The notes under the pieces are model-generated. The model was not told the DNA's origin, searched no databases, and was given only the letters and a program-made list of their open reading frames with translations. DNA of 64,000 nt from Bacillota bacterium (GTDB lineage: Bacteria > Bacillota > DTU025 > MWDF01). Both the position numbers and the translations under genes were made by a program. The stretch is taken from positions 19,495-83,494 of the forward strand of contig JAKQNF010000012.1 in assembly GCA_029565935.1 (NCBI GenBank), written 5' to 3'. Shown here piece by piece: positions 19,176 through 27,836 of this stretch. Every line of letters begins with the position of its first letter. Position 1 is the first letter of the stretch.

Positions 19176-20498
19176 TTACCGTTGTTCTATTATGGCACCT
19201 CTCGCCCCTTCGGGCCCGACGGATGTCACATTGACGTACACGCGCCCTTCCGGCCTGCTTTCCGACCTGAAAAGCACTCTTACGTATTCACTCGTGTACC
19301 CTTCGCATTCGAAACCGTCCCCCGTAGGTATCGCGCTTTCCACTATGACATCGAATACTCCGCCCTCCATGCCCTCGATGAACTCGCGCGCTCCTTGCTT
19401 CGACGCCTCCATAAGCCTTGCCACCCTGTCGTGCTTCACGTCCTCGGATACCTGCCCGGGAAGACCTGCCGCGATGGTCCCCTTCCTCCTCGAATATGGG
19501 AATGCATGGACCTTAAGGAAACCCATCCTTTCCACCAAGGACAGAGTGTTGGCGAACATCCTCTCCGTCTCCCCTGGGAAACCCGCGATAATGTCGGTGG
19601 TGAGCCCGAACCTGCCTATGGCCGCCCTTGCTTTCTCCACCGCCGCTTCGTAGCCCTTCGCGTCGTAGTGCCTATTCATGGACTTGAGCACGGAATCGTC
19701 TCCGGACTGAAGGGGAAGGTGCAGATGCTTCGCAAGCTTCGGCTCGTTAGCGAAAAGCTCTATGATGTCGTCGGTAAGCTCTGTAGGTTCCAGGGAGGAC
19801 AGCCTAACCCTCTTGATCCCGGAGGGCCTTGCGGCGGCCCTGATCGCATCCGCAAGGCTTACGCCCGAAAGGTCCTTCCCGTAGCAGCCGAGGTGTATGC
19901 CGGTAAGCACCACCTCCAGGTAGCCTGCGTCTGCAAGGCGCGATGCTTCTTCTTCGATCGGGCCCAGGCCCCTGCTCCTTACGTGGCCCCTTACGTACGG
20001 CACCAGGCAGTAGGAGCAGTATGCATCGCAGCCGTCCTCTATCTTCAAGTAAGCCCTCGACATGCCGTCGGCGCCTTCAGCTTTCATCTCCTCGTACGAG
20101 CCGAACGAAAAGATGTCCTTGACCAGGTTACGGCGGCGCGTCTGTGCCTCGCTCACGCCGAGCTGCCTATCTACCGCATCCACGAGTGCGAGCCTGTTAG
20201 TCGAGCCCGCTACTATGCTGACACCTTCTATTGCCTCGGCCGCTTCGGGATCTCCCTGTACGAAGCATCCTGCGGCGATAACAATCGCGCCGGGGTTCGC
20301 CTTGGCGGCGCGCCTTATCATCTGCCTCGACTTCCTGTCCGCCTCTGCCGTCACCGTACAGGTGTTGACCACTACCGCGTCCGGTCCCTCGCCAACCGGG
20401 ACGATGCTGTAACCGCGGTCCGTGAATGCCTTTTCCATCGCCTGGGTATCGTACTGGTTCACCTTGCACCCCAGGGTTATGAAGGATACTTTCTTCAT
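19176..20498 (-). CDS. mtaB: tRNA N6-threonylcarbamoyladenosine(37) methylthiotransferase MtaB
   Basis: A 440-residue radical SAM methylthiotransferase adding a methylthio group to t6A37. The UPF0004 domain carries three cysteines (GCKVNQYD, NTCTVT, GCFVQGD); the radical SAM cluster is CDAYCSYC near residue 153; a TRAM domain closes the protein. Starting residues SFITLGCKVNQYDTQAME are typical of MtaB rather than MiaB. It overlaps the queT stop codon by four bases. Confidence 0.95.
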   Translation of the reverse strand: MKKVSFITLGCKVNQYDTQAMEKAFTDRGYSIVPVGEGPDAVVVNTCTVTAEADRKSRQMIRRAAKANPGAIVIAAGCFVQGDPEAAEAIEGVSIVAGSTNRLALVDAVDRQLGVSEAQTRRRNLVKDIFSFGSYEEMKAEGADGMSRAYLKIEDGCDAYCSYCLVPYVRGHVRSRGLGPIEEEASRLADAGYLEVVLTGIHLGCYGKDLSGVSLADAIRAAARPSGIKRVRLSSLEPTELTDDIIELFANEPKLAKHLHLPLQSGDDSVLKSMNRHYDAKGYEAAVEKARAAIGRFGLTTDIIAGFPGETERMFANTLSLVERMGFLKVHAFPYSRRKGTIAAGLPGQVSEDVKHDRVARLMEASKQGAREFIEGMEGGVFDVIVESAIPTGDGFECEGYTSEYVRVLFRSESRPEGRVYVNVTSVGPEGARGAIIEQR

Positions 20499-20989
20499 TT
20501 CCTTTCGATTCCGACCTTCTTCAAAAGATTGAGGAGCGGTATGCCAAGAAGAAGCACGGCCACCGCCTCACCCGCAGCCACGGCCAGCATGGAGGCCTCC
20601 ACGGTGAGGTTGAAGCCCCATAGCGTGACTTCGGGCATACCGTACACGAAGGGCAGATAGCCGCCCACTATTATGCCGTTGAGCACGATCGGCGCGGCAT
20701 AGCCTGTGGTCTTCCACTTGTATTTGAGGGTTACGAGGGCCGCTATTATCGTAGCGATGGTCCCGAAGATGACGTCGACAGCCCCCACCGGACCGAGCAG
20801 GTTTGCGATCAGCGCCCCTATCGCAAGGCCCGGGACGGCCTCGGGCCATATCATGGGCAGCAGAGTCATCGCCTCGGCCACCCTCACCTGTATGGATCCG
20901 TAGGATATGGGCGCGAGCGCAAGGCACGATGCGACATATATGGCGGCTATGGCGGCCGCTCTTGTCAGCTTCCTTGTATCGAGCTTCAA
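20495..20989 (-). CDS. queT: QueT-type queuosine precursor transporter (ECF S component)
   Basis: A 164-residue integral membrane protein with about five or six helices. The block YGSIQVRVAEAMTLLPMIWP near residue 29 matches the QueT signature. QueT proteins are substrate-binding S components of ECF importers taking up queuosine precursors, consistent with tgt/queA elsewhere in the window and no preQ1 biosynthesis genes seen here. The TTG start follows GGAGG by 7 bases. I did not find a convincing preQ1 riboswitch upstream. Confidence 0.88.
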   Translation of the reverse strand: MKLDTRKLTRAAAIAAIYVASCLALAPISYGSIQVRVAEAMTLLPMIWPEAVPGLAIGALIANLLGPVGAVDVIFGTIATIIAALVTLKYKWKTTGYAAPIVLNGIIVGGYLPFVYGMPEVTLWGFNLTVEASMLAVAAGEAVAVLLLGIPLLNLLKKVGIERK

Positions 20990-21066
20990 TTCATGACCTC
21001 CGCATCTTATTTACTATGTTAAATTATCACACGCAGCCGGCGGTGTCTAACGACGAGGATGAAAAG

Positions 21067-21089
21067 AGGACCGGCCTGCGACCGGTCCT
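21067..21089 (-). terminator. Terminator downstream of the lipoprotein cluster
   Basis: Minus-strand AGGACCGG / CCGGTCCT stem followed by CTTTTC. It lies 170 bases after the last lipoprotein gene. The bases between (21090-21259) hold GC-rich inverted-repeat-like sequence but no gene I can support. Confidence 0.65.
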
Positions 21090-21259
21090 GCTGGTCAAGA
21101 CTCTTTGTAGATGCCTGACTCCGCTAGTTTCCCGCCCTTTCTCTTACTCGTCTTCTGAACGTAGATCGCTGCCGCAGCCCGGATGCCGACCCGACCGCCC
21201 GCCGGCCGGTCTGTGCAGAATGATCGCCGGCACTTTGCCAGCCTGCCTTCTAGAATCCC

Positions 21260-21883
21260 CTATACGGCAGGATTCAGCCCGTCGAACCAAAGCTCAAAAG
21301 ATCCTACCACGCGGCCCGTGGCGGTCTTGAGAGCACCGGTAAGGCTGTAGTCGATAGTCGTGGCAGGCTCGGTATAATATCCGGATACGTATGCGATCCG
21401 GCTAATGAGATTGTCGTATGTCTCCTGTCCGATGACGTTGGACAGCGGTATAGGGCCGAAACTCAGCTGCGGCGCCGACATGCCGATGGCGCCGAGGAAG
21501 TCGGCCAAGGTGAATTCCCCGTATACGACGAATGTGTCGGTCGCAGTGTCGAAAGAGCAGCTATCGAAGTCTAGCAGATCGTAAAGATAATCGCTGATCC
21601 AGTCGAGAGCCTGGTCCACCTCGGCCGCATCCATGCTCATGCTCATGATCAGCCCTTCCAGCTCTACTTCCAGCACCGTCGGAAGAGTGGGGATGAAGCC
21701 TGTGACTTCTACGTCTACTTGCATGACGTCCTCAACTAGTGAACCGTTAAACACCTTTCCGTCACTCCGGACTAAGTAGCTGGAATCTCCGGTAACTGTG
21801 AATTTGAGCATGCAACCGGTCAAGGTGAAAAGCAAAAGGACCGTGATCGCCGCCGCGGCCCGTCTTAAGAACCTGGCCTTCAT
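21260..21883 (-). CDS. Lipoprotein of unknown function, paralogue 3 of a tandem triplet
   Basis: A 207-residue predicted lipoprotein. A signal peptide (AAAAITVLLLFTLTGC) ends in the lipobox LTGC with Cys at about 23. The mature start MLKFTVTGDSSYLVRSDGK matches the two upstream genes in pattern (C-x-L-x-F-x-x-x-G-x-x-x-Y-x-V). A second shared element is IGQETYDNLIS near residue 146. The C-terminal half is beta-rich. Function unknown. The start lies behind GGAGGG. Confidence 0.8.
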   Translation of the reverse strand: MKARFLRRAAAAITVLLLFTLTGCMLKFTVTGDSSYLVRSDGKVFNGSLVEDVMQVDVEVTGFIPTLPTVLEVELEGLIMSMSMDAAEVDQALDWISDYLYDLLDFDSCSFDTATDTFVVYGEFTLADFLGAIGMSAPQLSFGPIPLSNVIGQETYDNLISRIAYVSGYYTEPATTIDYSLTGALKTATGRVVGSFELWFDGLNPAV

Positions 21884-21905
21884 GTTTTACCCTCCTTCCC
21901 GATTC

Positions 21906-22532
21906 CTACACCACATCAGGTCCCACTACCGTGAAATCGCAGTCCAGGGTGGCTATCACGCTTCCGTAGCTGGTCTTCATCGTACCTTTCAGCTTTATGT
22001 CGACCGTAGTGCCGTAATATGGGTCGGTGAGCTCTTCGTCGCAGAGCCTCTCCAGCTCCGCCATCAGCGCCTCATATAAATCATGTCCGATGACCCTGTG
22101 AAGGTCCCACTCATACGGTCCGAGCTCCTCGGCCTTGGCCCCTATTACCAGCCATTCGCTTATAGACGGCATGGCCTCTTCCTTGCTGATCCAAAACGGG
22201 TTGCCCTCGAGGGTGCTTCCGCTGAACGAATCGAAGCCCAGGTAATCGTACATCGCCCCGGACAGCGCGTCCGCAAGGGCATCCAGCTGGGCCTCGTTCA
22301 GCCCGTCGTTGTGCACCTCTCCCGTTATCTCATAGACGACCACTTCGGGCCACTTGGGCACTGCGCCCCTTACCGTCACGAGCACTTTTGCCGGGCCTCC
22401 CTGTAGGCCTTCCGAAGTCACCGTATAGTCCTCCTTGCCGATTATAGTGAAGTTGAGCAGGCAGCCTGACAACGACATCGCCAGAAGAAGGACCGCAGCG
22501 CAAGCTAGAGCCCGCACGATGCCCCTTTTCAT
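21906..22532 (-). CDS. Lipoprotein of unknown function, paralogue 2 of a tandem triplet
   Basis: A 208-residue predicted lipoprotein with lipobox LSGC (Cys about 24) followed by LLNFTIIGKEDYTVTSEG, the same opening as its neighbours. The shared central element reads IGHDLYEALMAELERLC. It shares the pattern VxVRGxxPxWPEVVVYEI with the gene upstream (AKGIWPVWPDLLTINV). The family seems to hold two beta-rich parts with an acidic helical insert. Function unknown; the start is behind GGAGGG. Confidence 0.8.
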   Translation of the reverse strand: MKRGIVRALACAAVLLLAMSLSGCLLNFTIIGKEDYTVTSEGLQGGPAKVLVTVRGAVPKWPEVVVYEITGEVHNDGLNEAQLDALADALSGAMYDYLGFDSFSGSTLEGNPFWISKEEAMPSISEWLVIGAKAEELGPYEWDLHRVIGHDLYEALMAELERLCDEELTDPYYGTTVDIKLKGTMKTSYGSVIATLDCDFTVVGPDVV

Positions 22533-22645
22533 GACAATCCCTCCTTATGCCCATTGACTGTGAACTTTACCTTTATACTTTTCTACAATTCATTAATATT
22601 TCCTCTATTGTAATATCTGGCTGGTCCATGGAGCGACATAAAAGA

Positions 22646-22668
22646 AGGCTCCGGTTATGCCGGAGCCT
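22646..22668 (-). terminator. Terminator after lipoprotein paralogue 1
   Basis: Minus-strand stem AGGCTCCGG / CCGGAGCCT with a 5-base loop followed by TCTTTTA, 30 bases after the stop. It separates the first paralogue from the second and third. Confidence 0.75.
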
Positions 22669-22697
22669 CCATATACGAATTATCTCGTGCCTATAGG

Positions 22698-23339
22698 TCA
22701 GATGACTATCATCGAGCCGTGGATGACGAAGGTTATGTCCAGTTCAGCGACCGTCTTGTTCTTCACATCGTTCTCGGCGATGCCGTTGACGTTGAATGTG
22801 ATCTCCGTTCCCTCAGGTATGTTTTCGCAGGTCCCTTCGAGGCTCGCCACTAAACTATCGTACTTTTCCTGGCCAAGGAGCTTCGAGAGCTCATAATCGG
22901 TTATTGTTATCGCAGTCGAAGCGCCACTGGGGTTTAGCAGCTCCTTCCAGCTTGGTATGACCATGAATACCGTCACCTTGAACGCGTCGTCATCCAGATC
23001 GCCCTCAGCGGTTACGGCATCGAACTCCGGAGAGTCGCTAAAGCTGTTATAGAGATTTGTTTCGATCTGGTTGGCAAGGGCTACGTCCAGCGGGTCGCTG
23101 GCATCAGCGGTTATGGGATTCACGGTGCCCTGCACGTTAATGGTGAGCAGGTCTGGCCATACGGGCCATATGCCCTTCGCGATGACGTCTACCTTGATAG
23201 GTCCGTTGCTGATCTGGTCACTATAGACATCATAGATGTCAGATCCTACGATGCGGAAATTCAGGATGCATCCGGAGAGGGAGACCATCAGACTCAGCGC
23301 CAGTACTGCGAGGATTACCCTTGAGGCATTCTTCTTCAT
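22698..23339 (-). CDS. Lipoprotein of unknown function, paralogue 1 of a tandem triplet
   Basis: A 213-residue predicted lipoprotein: signal peptide VILAVLALSLMVSLSGC, Cys at about 24, then ILNFRIVGSDIYDVYSDQ. The shared element is LGQEKYDSLVASLEGTCE. The ending (LDITFVIHG) aligns with LDCDFTVVG of the second copy. The start is the ATG at 23339, ten bases after GGAGG. It has its own terminator, so it forms a separate transcript from the other two copies. Function unknown. Confidence 0.8.
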   Translation of the reverse strand: MKKNASRVILAVLALSLMVSLSGCILNFRIVGSDIYDVYSDQISNGPIKVDVIAKGIWPVWPDLLTINVQGTVNPITADASDPLDVALANQIETNLYNSFSDSPEFDAVTAEGDLDDDAFKVTVFMVIPSWKELLNPSGASTAITITDYELSKLLGQEKYDSLVASLEGTCENIPEGTEITFNVNGIAENDVKNKTVAELDITFVIHGSMIVI

Positions 23340-23388
23340 CAACTATCATCCTCCATTATCTATGAATGATTCCTCGAAAGTATCCCGA

Positions 23389-23411
23389 ACGGGAGGCTTC
23401 GCGCCTCCCGT
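23389..23411 (-). terminator. Hairpin after trxA
   Basis: Nine-bp stem ACGGGAGGC / GCCTCCCGT with a 5-base loop, 23 bases after the thioredoxin stop. No clear T-run, so a weak or factor-assisted terminator. Confidence 0.5.
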
Positions 23412-23434
23412 CAGTGCCTATATTCTCTTCGTCC

Positions 23435-23752
23435 TTATTTCAGCAGCTCCTTGGCCTTCAGATCCAATGCGGCGGCAGGAGTTACGCCCACGGATTTGTC
23501 AACAGCCTTGCCGTCCTTAAAGAAGATCAGGGTAGGGATGCTCTGGACTCCGAATTGCTGTGCCGTCACGGTGTGGTCGTCCACATTGATCTTGCAGATC
23601 TTCACGTCCTTGTTTAGAGTGGCGAGCTTGTCCAGCTCGGGTGCTTGCATACGGCAAGGTCCGCACCACGGTGCCCAGAAGTCAACCAACGCCAGTCCTT
23701 TATGGTCTAAAACCTCCGCCTTGAAGTTAGTATCGGTAATCTCGTGCGCCAT
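23435..23752 (-). CDS. trxA: Thioredoxin
   Basis: A 105-residue thioredoxin with the active site WAPWCGPC at about residues 25-32 and the cis-Pro region QSIPTLIFFKDG. It reduces protein disulfides in the cytosol. The start at MAHEITDTNF gives the family length; an upstream in-frame codon adds residues outside the fold. It lies downstream of rsmE across a 64-base gap. Confidence 0.95.
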   Translation of the reverse strand: MAHEITDTNFKAEVLDHKGLALVDFWAPWCGPCRMQAPELDKLATLNKDVKICKINVDDHTVTAQQFGVQSIPTLIFFKDGKAVDKSVGVTPAAALDLKAKELLK

Positions 23753-23816
23753 GCTATTTCTCACCCATCCTTCTACGTTTCGCATTAATTGGTATTATAT
23801 CACCTTGATGCCTGCA

Positions 23817-24557
23817 CTATTCAATGCGTGGCCCCAATTCTCCTGCTATGTACAGCACTATGGCGCCCGCCGCGATAGGTGCCGTCTCGGTCCTTAGTAT
23901 CCTAGGTCCCAGCCCGGCGACATAAGCGCCTTCTGCCCTGGCCAGGGCCACTTCGTCCTCGCTGAAGCCTCCTTCCGGCCCAACCACGAGGGTCACGTCC
24001 TGGGCATTCCGTATGACCTTTGCGCAACCGGAAAGGCCCTGCTTTGTCTCATCCTCCCATAGGAAAATCATGAAGGAACGGCTTCTGGAAGCTTCCTTCA
24101 GCGCAGATTCCAGCGAGGTCACGTCGCCCACTTCGGGGGCGCTTCCCCTCCCGCTCTGCTTGGCCGCCTCATGGGCCAGGTTCCTCCACCTATTCAGCTT
24201 CCCCGAAGAGGCCTCCCTTGCGACGCAGTGCCTGCTCACTGCCGGCACTATCCTAAAGAAGCCAAGCTCGGTGCACTTCTCGACTATGTAGTCCATCTTC
24301 TGCCCTTTAGGAAGACATTGTATCAGCGTAAGCTTCAGCGACGCCTCGATCCCGCCTTTGGTGAATGACAGCGGCTTCATCGTCACTAAGGATTCGTCTA
24401 CGCTTTCTATTAGGCAGTCGGCCCTCTCGCCGGTGGGCAGTACGGCACTTATCGCATCTTTAGGCCTCATTCTCAGCACAACTGCGATATGGCGGGCGTC
24501 TGGTCCTTCTATCTCCAGCAGTCCGTCGCTGCGCCTGTTCGCCGAAAAGCTCCTCAT
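23817..24557 (-). CDS. rsmE: 16S rRNA (uracil(1498)-N3)-methyltransferase
   Basis: A 246-residue SPOUT methyltransferase. It has the N-terminal PUA-like part (RHIAVVLRMRPKD) and the C-terminal knot motifs VVGPEGGFSEDEV and LGPRILRTETAPI. It methylates U1498 of 16S rRNA. Its ATG overlaps the prmA stop (ATGA), the usual prmA-rsmE coupling in Bacillota. Confidence 0.96.
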   Translation of the reverse strand: MRSFSANRRSDGLLEIEGPDARHIAVVLRMRPKDAISAVLPTGERADCLIESVDESLVTMKPLSFTKGGIEASLKLTLIQCLPKGQKMDYIVEKCTELGFFRIVPAVSRHCVAREASSGKLNRWRNLAHEAAKQSGRGSAPEVGDVTSLESALKEASRSRSFMIFLWEDETKQGLSGCAKVIRNAQDVTLVVGPEGGFSEDEVALARAEGAYVAGLGPRILRTETAPIAAGAIVLYIAGELGPRIE

Positions 24558-25495
24558 ACGTCCGGTCTCCTAGCCACGAGGCTCACCCAGTCCTGGTCCT
24601 GTATTCTGTCGGCTATCTCAAAACCTGCATCCGTAAGGGCTCTCCTTACGTCCCGCTCGCCCTTCTCGACATAGCCGGCCGTGATAAAATAGCCGCCCGG
24701 GACAAGCAGGCTAAACGCCAGTGCCGTCATCCCGATCACAGGATCGGCCAGTATGTTGGCCACTATCAGGTCGAAAGGCCCTTCTATACCCTTGAGCATG
24801 TCGCCTTTGACGACCTTGACCCTGTCCTGTACGCCGTTTAGCGACACGTTGTCCTTTGCGCACTTCACCGCCGTGGAGTCGATGTCCACCGCCGTGACCT
24901 CCCCTGCGCCTAGAAGGGCCGCAGCTATGGATAGTATCCCAGTGCCGGTGCCCACGTCCAGCACGCGCTCCCCTCCCTCGATGTATCTTTCGAGCATGAA
25001 GGCGCAGTTGGCTGTAGTGGCATGCTGGCCCGTCCCGAACGCCTGGCCAGGGTCTATCTTTATGACGATGTCCTCCAAAAGGGCGTCGGGCGTCTCCCAC
25101 GTGGGAGTCACGACCATCCGCGTGCCCAGCCTGAACGGCTTGAACGTCTGTTTCCAGGAGGACCATTCCTTCTCGTCGGCCATCCTTACGGAGATGCTGA
25201 GGACCTCCTGGCATCCTGGAAGGCGGTTTATCTCCTTGTCCAACCGCTTCCTTATCTCGCTGAGGATGTTCGTGAGCTCCAATTCGTCGTCGTCGACATA
25301 GAATTTCACGATCGTGGGCCCCTTCGTGGGAATCCCGGCCAGCTCCAGCTCGTCCAGCGGCACTTCCCCTCCGGGCTCTCGCGCCATGCCCGGATCCAGG
25401 ATCGCCACCCCGCCCCTTGCGTAATCCATCGCGACCGAGGCTACCTCCTCTGCCGCTTTGCAATTAACCTCTATGCTTATCTCGGCCCATCTCAT
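24554..25495 (-). CDS. prmA: Ribosomal protein L11 methyltransferase
   Basis: A 313-residue SAM-dependent methyltransferase of ribosomal protein L11. The block DPGQAFGTGQHATTANCAFM is the PrmA signature, followed by the SAM site VLDVGTGTGILSIAAALLGA and the NILADPVIGM motif. The start is the ATG at 25495 (MRWAEISIEV), close behind the dnaJ stop with GGAGGAAGAG upstream; a longer frame exists inside dnaJ. Confidence 0.95.
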   Translation of the reverse strand: MRWAEISIEVNCKAAEEVASVAMDYARGGVAILDPGMAREPGGEVPLDELELAGIPTKGPTIVKFYVDDDELELTNILSEIRKRLDKEINRLPGCQEVLSISVRMADEKEWSSWKQTFKPFRLGTRMVVTPTWETPDALLEDIVIKIDPGQAFGTGQHATTANCAFMLERYIEGGERVLDVGTGTGILSIAAALLGAGEVTAVDIDSTAVKCAKDNVSLNGVQDRVKVVKGDMLKGIEGPFDLIVANILADPVIGMTALAFSLLVPGGYFITAGYVEKGERDVRRALTDAGFEIADRIQDQDWVSLVARRPDV

Positions 25496-25499
25496 CGGG

Positions 25500-26639
25500 C
25501 TATCTCTTCCTCCTGCCGAGCAGCTTGTCCAGAACCCCCTGCTCATCGCTCACCGAATAGCCGCCAAGCTCGGCGATCTGCCTGTATAGCTCCTTCTCCT
25601 TGGCAGATATCCTCTCGGGTGTCTTTATCCTTATCAGTACTTTCATGTCCCCTACCGACCCTCCCCTTACGGACGGAAGCCCCTTGCCCTTGACCGTAAG
25701 GACCTTTCCGGCCTGGGTGCCGGCCGGTACCTTTATCTCTACCTGCTCTTTTAGCGTCGGCACCGTCAGTTTCGCGCCCAAGGCGGCCTGCGGGAACGAT
25801 ATCTCCTGCTCCTGGGCCAGGTCGTTACCCTGCCTGGTGAACTTATCATGCGCTTTGACCCTTATATGGATCAGCGCGTCCCCGGGCCTGCCGCCCCTAG
25901 CTCCCGCATGGCCCTGGCCCGCCGCCCTTACCACCATCCCGTTATCCACCCCGGGAGGTACCTGGATTTTTATCGTGGCGCTGCGCCTTAGCCTCCCCTG
26001 GCCGTCGCAGTCAGGGCATGGCTCGGCGATGTAGCTTCCCGTGCCCGCGCATTGCCCGCAGGGCATGATGCTCTGCATCGTGCCCAGGAAGGTCTGCTGA
26101 AAGCTCCTTACCTGCCCGGTCCCGTTGCACTTCGGGCACTTCTGGGGCCTGGTTCCCGCCTTGGCGCCCGTACCTGAGCACGACGTGCAGCCCTCGACCC
26201 TATTAAGGTCGAATGACCTCTCCGTCCCATCCAGTACCTCCTCGAGCGTAAGGTCAGCCATAAGCTCGATGTCTGCCCCCTCGGAAGGACCTCTTCTCTG
26301 GTTCTGCCCGAAACTCGAGAACCCTCCGAATGCGCCGCCGAAGAACGAGTTGAATATGTCGAACGGATTGAAATCCGTAAAGTCTCCCGTACCGAAGCCG
26401 CCTCGCTCAGCGTCGTGGCCATACCTGTCATAGCGCGACCTCTTCTCCGAATCGGAAAGTATGCTGTAGGCTTCGTTTATCTCCTTGAATCTCTCCTCGG
26501 CGCCCGGGTCCCCCGGATTCGCGTCGGGATGGTGCTGCCTCGCGAGCTTCCTGTACGCCGACTTGATGTCCGCTTCCCCCGCGTTCTTGTCGACGCCTAG
26601 CACGTCGTAGTAATCCCTTTTCTCTGCCGTCTTGAACAC
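25500..26639 (-). CDS. dnaJ: Chaperone DnaJ
   Basis: A 379-residue type I J-protein: J domain (HPD at HHPDANPGD), Gly/Phe-rich region, four zinc-binding repeats (CTSCSGTG, CPKCNGTG, CGQCAGTG, CPDCDGQG) and two C-terminal substrate-binding domains. It stimulates DnaK ATPase. It starts at GTG. Directly upstream is hrcA; grpE and dnaK, normally between them, are not there. Confidence 0.97.
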   Translation of the reverse strand: MFKTAEKRDYYDVLGVDKNAGEADIKSAYRKLARQHHPDANPGDPGAEERFKEINEAYSILSDSEKRSRYDRYGHDAERGGFGTGDFTDFNPFDIFNSFFGGAFGGFSSFGQNQRRGPSEGADIELMADLTLEEVLDGTERSFDLNRVEGCTSCSGTGAKAGTRPQKCPKCNGTGQVRSFQQTFLGTMQSIMPCGQCAGTGSYIAEPCPDCDGQGRLRRSATIKIQVPPGVDNGMVVRAAGQGHAGARGGRPGDALIHIRVKAHDKFTRQGNDLAQEQEISFPQAALGAKLTVPTLKEQVEIKVPAGTQAGKVLTVKGKGLPSVRGGSVGDMKVLIRIKTPERISAKEKELYRQIAELGGYSVSDEQGVLDKLLGRRKR

Positions 26640-26700
26640 CGCCCGTCATATAAATGCTGTACTGCGCGGCCGCTGCCGCGCCCGCCTGACCATCAGGGTC

Positions 26701-27744
26701 CTATCTTTCGAAGCTGGCCCGCTCCAACAGCTCGGAGATGCCCTCCGCCATGAAGCGAACCAAGGATATGGCCTTGGAATAGTCCATCCTCGTCGGCCCG
26801 ACCACCCCGATCGTGCCCATGACCTTGCCGGCATGCCCGTAGCTAGCGGAGATTATCGAGCAGTCCCTCAGCTCCTCGAGGGTGTTCTCGGAACCTATGC
26901 GCACCGTTATGCCGGTCCTGTAGCCCGACATGAGATTCAGCAGATGTGACTGCGATTCCAGCAGCCTGAGCACGGGCCTGGCCCTTTCGATCTGCTTGAA
27001 CTCGGGCTGCTCGAGGAAGTTCGCTATCCCGTCGGTATGCACGCTCTCCTCCGATGGACATATCCCGGAGCTGGTGAGTATCTCCAGTGCCTGGCTGGCA
27101 AGCTCCGAGTAGGCCGAAAGCTCGGCTTTTACAGCCCTTATCAGCTGCCTTGTCAGGTCTGCGAAGGAAAGGCCCCTTAGGTGCCTGTTGAGTATCGCGG
27201 ACACGACGTCGAGGTCGTTCTGGCTCAACGAGTTCCTGAGCCTTATGAGCCGGTGCTCCAGCGCTCCCGTGGAGGTTATGACTATCATCATGATGTCGTC
27301 GTTGCTGATGGCGGCCATCTGTATGTGCTTGATGGAGCCGCATTGCACCCCGGGGGATATCACCACCGCGGCGCAGTTGGCCAGCTCAGCCAATATTTTC
27401 GCCGCGGCCCTGGAAAGTGCCTGGATCTCTCCGCGGCGCTTCGAGTACTCCTGCAGGACCTTGCCCATCTCCTCCTGGGTCAGGGGCTTGTCCCTCATGA
27501 GCGTGTCGACGTAGAACCTGTAGCCCTTCTCCGACGGGACCCTGCCTGCGGAAGTGTGGGGCTGCTCGAGGTATCCTTCGTATTCGAGGTCGGCCATCTC
27601 GTTCCTTATTGTGGCCGGCGAGAGCTCGGTGAGGTATTTTCTGGAAATGGTGCGCGAGCCGACCGGCTCCGCCGTTGACACGTAGTCTTCGGTCACAGCC
27701 TGCAGGATCTCCTTCTTCCTCGTGTTCATCCTGTTGTCCGCCAC
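26701..27744 (-). CDS. hrcA: Heat-inducible transcription repressor HrcA
   Basis: A 347-residue repressor with an N-terminal winged helix (KKEILQAVTEDYVSTAEPVG; SRKYLTELSPATIRNEMADL) and a ligand/dimer domain ending in GVVGPTRMDYSKAIS, a family signature. HrcA binds CIRCE operators, and one lies 20 bases upstream of this gene, so it should repress itself and dnaJ. The start is GTG behind GGAAGGAG. Confidence 0.96.
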   Translation of the reverse strand: MADNRMNTRKKEILQAVTEDYVSTAEPVGSRTISRKYLTELSPATIRNEMADLEYEGYLEQPHTSAGRVPSEKGYRFYVDTLMRDKPLTQEEMGKVLQEYSKRRGEIQALSRAAAKILAELANCAAVVISPGVQCGSIKHIQMAAISNDDIMMIVITSTGALEHRLIRLRNSLSQNDLDVVSAILNRHLRGLSFADLTRQLIRAVKAELSAYSELASQALEILTSSGICPSEESVHTDGIANFLEQPEFKQIERARPVLRLLESQSHLLNLMSGYRTGITVRIGSENTLEELRDCSIISASYGHAGKVMGTIGVVGPTRMDYSKAISLVRFMAEGISELLERASFER

Positions 27745-27763
27745 GGTCGCGCTCCTTCCTTTT

Positions 27764-27790
27764 TTGGCACTCTAGACCATAGAGTGCTAA
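27764..27790 (-). promoter_or_regulatory. CIRCE operator (HrcA binding site)
   Basis: On the minus strand TTAGCACTC-N9-GAGTGCCAA, one mismatch from the perfect TTAGCACTC-N9-GAGTGCTAA consensus. It sits 20 bases before the hrcA start. Confidence 0.93.
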
Positions 27791-27836
27791 AAATAAACTA
27801 CAACAAGGGCACCGGAGGTGTCAAGGATTCGCGCCG

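Noticed and set aside
20990..21066. A possible preQ1 riboswitch before queT
   Set aside because: The sequence is short and I could not find the conserved C-rich loop and A-rich tail of preQ1 aptamers.
21090..21259. A small gene or RNA in the GC-rich gap after the lipoprotein cluster
   Set aside because: Only a 28-codon frame from a GTG without ribosome site; the hairpin at its end is better explained as a terminator.
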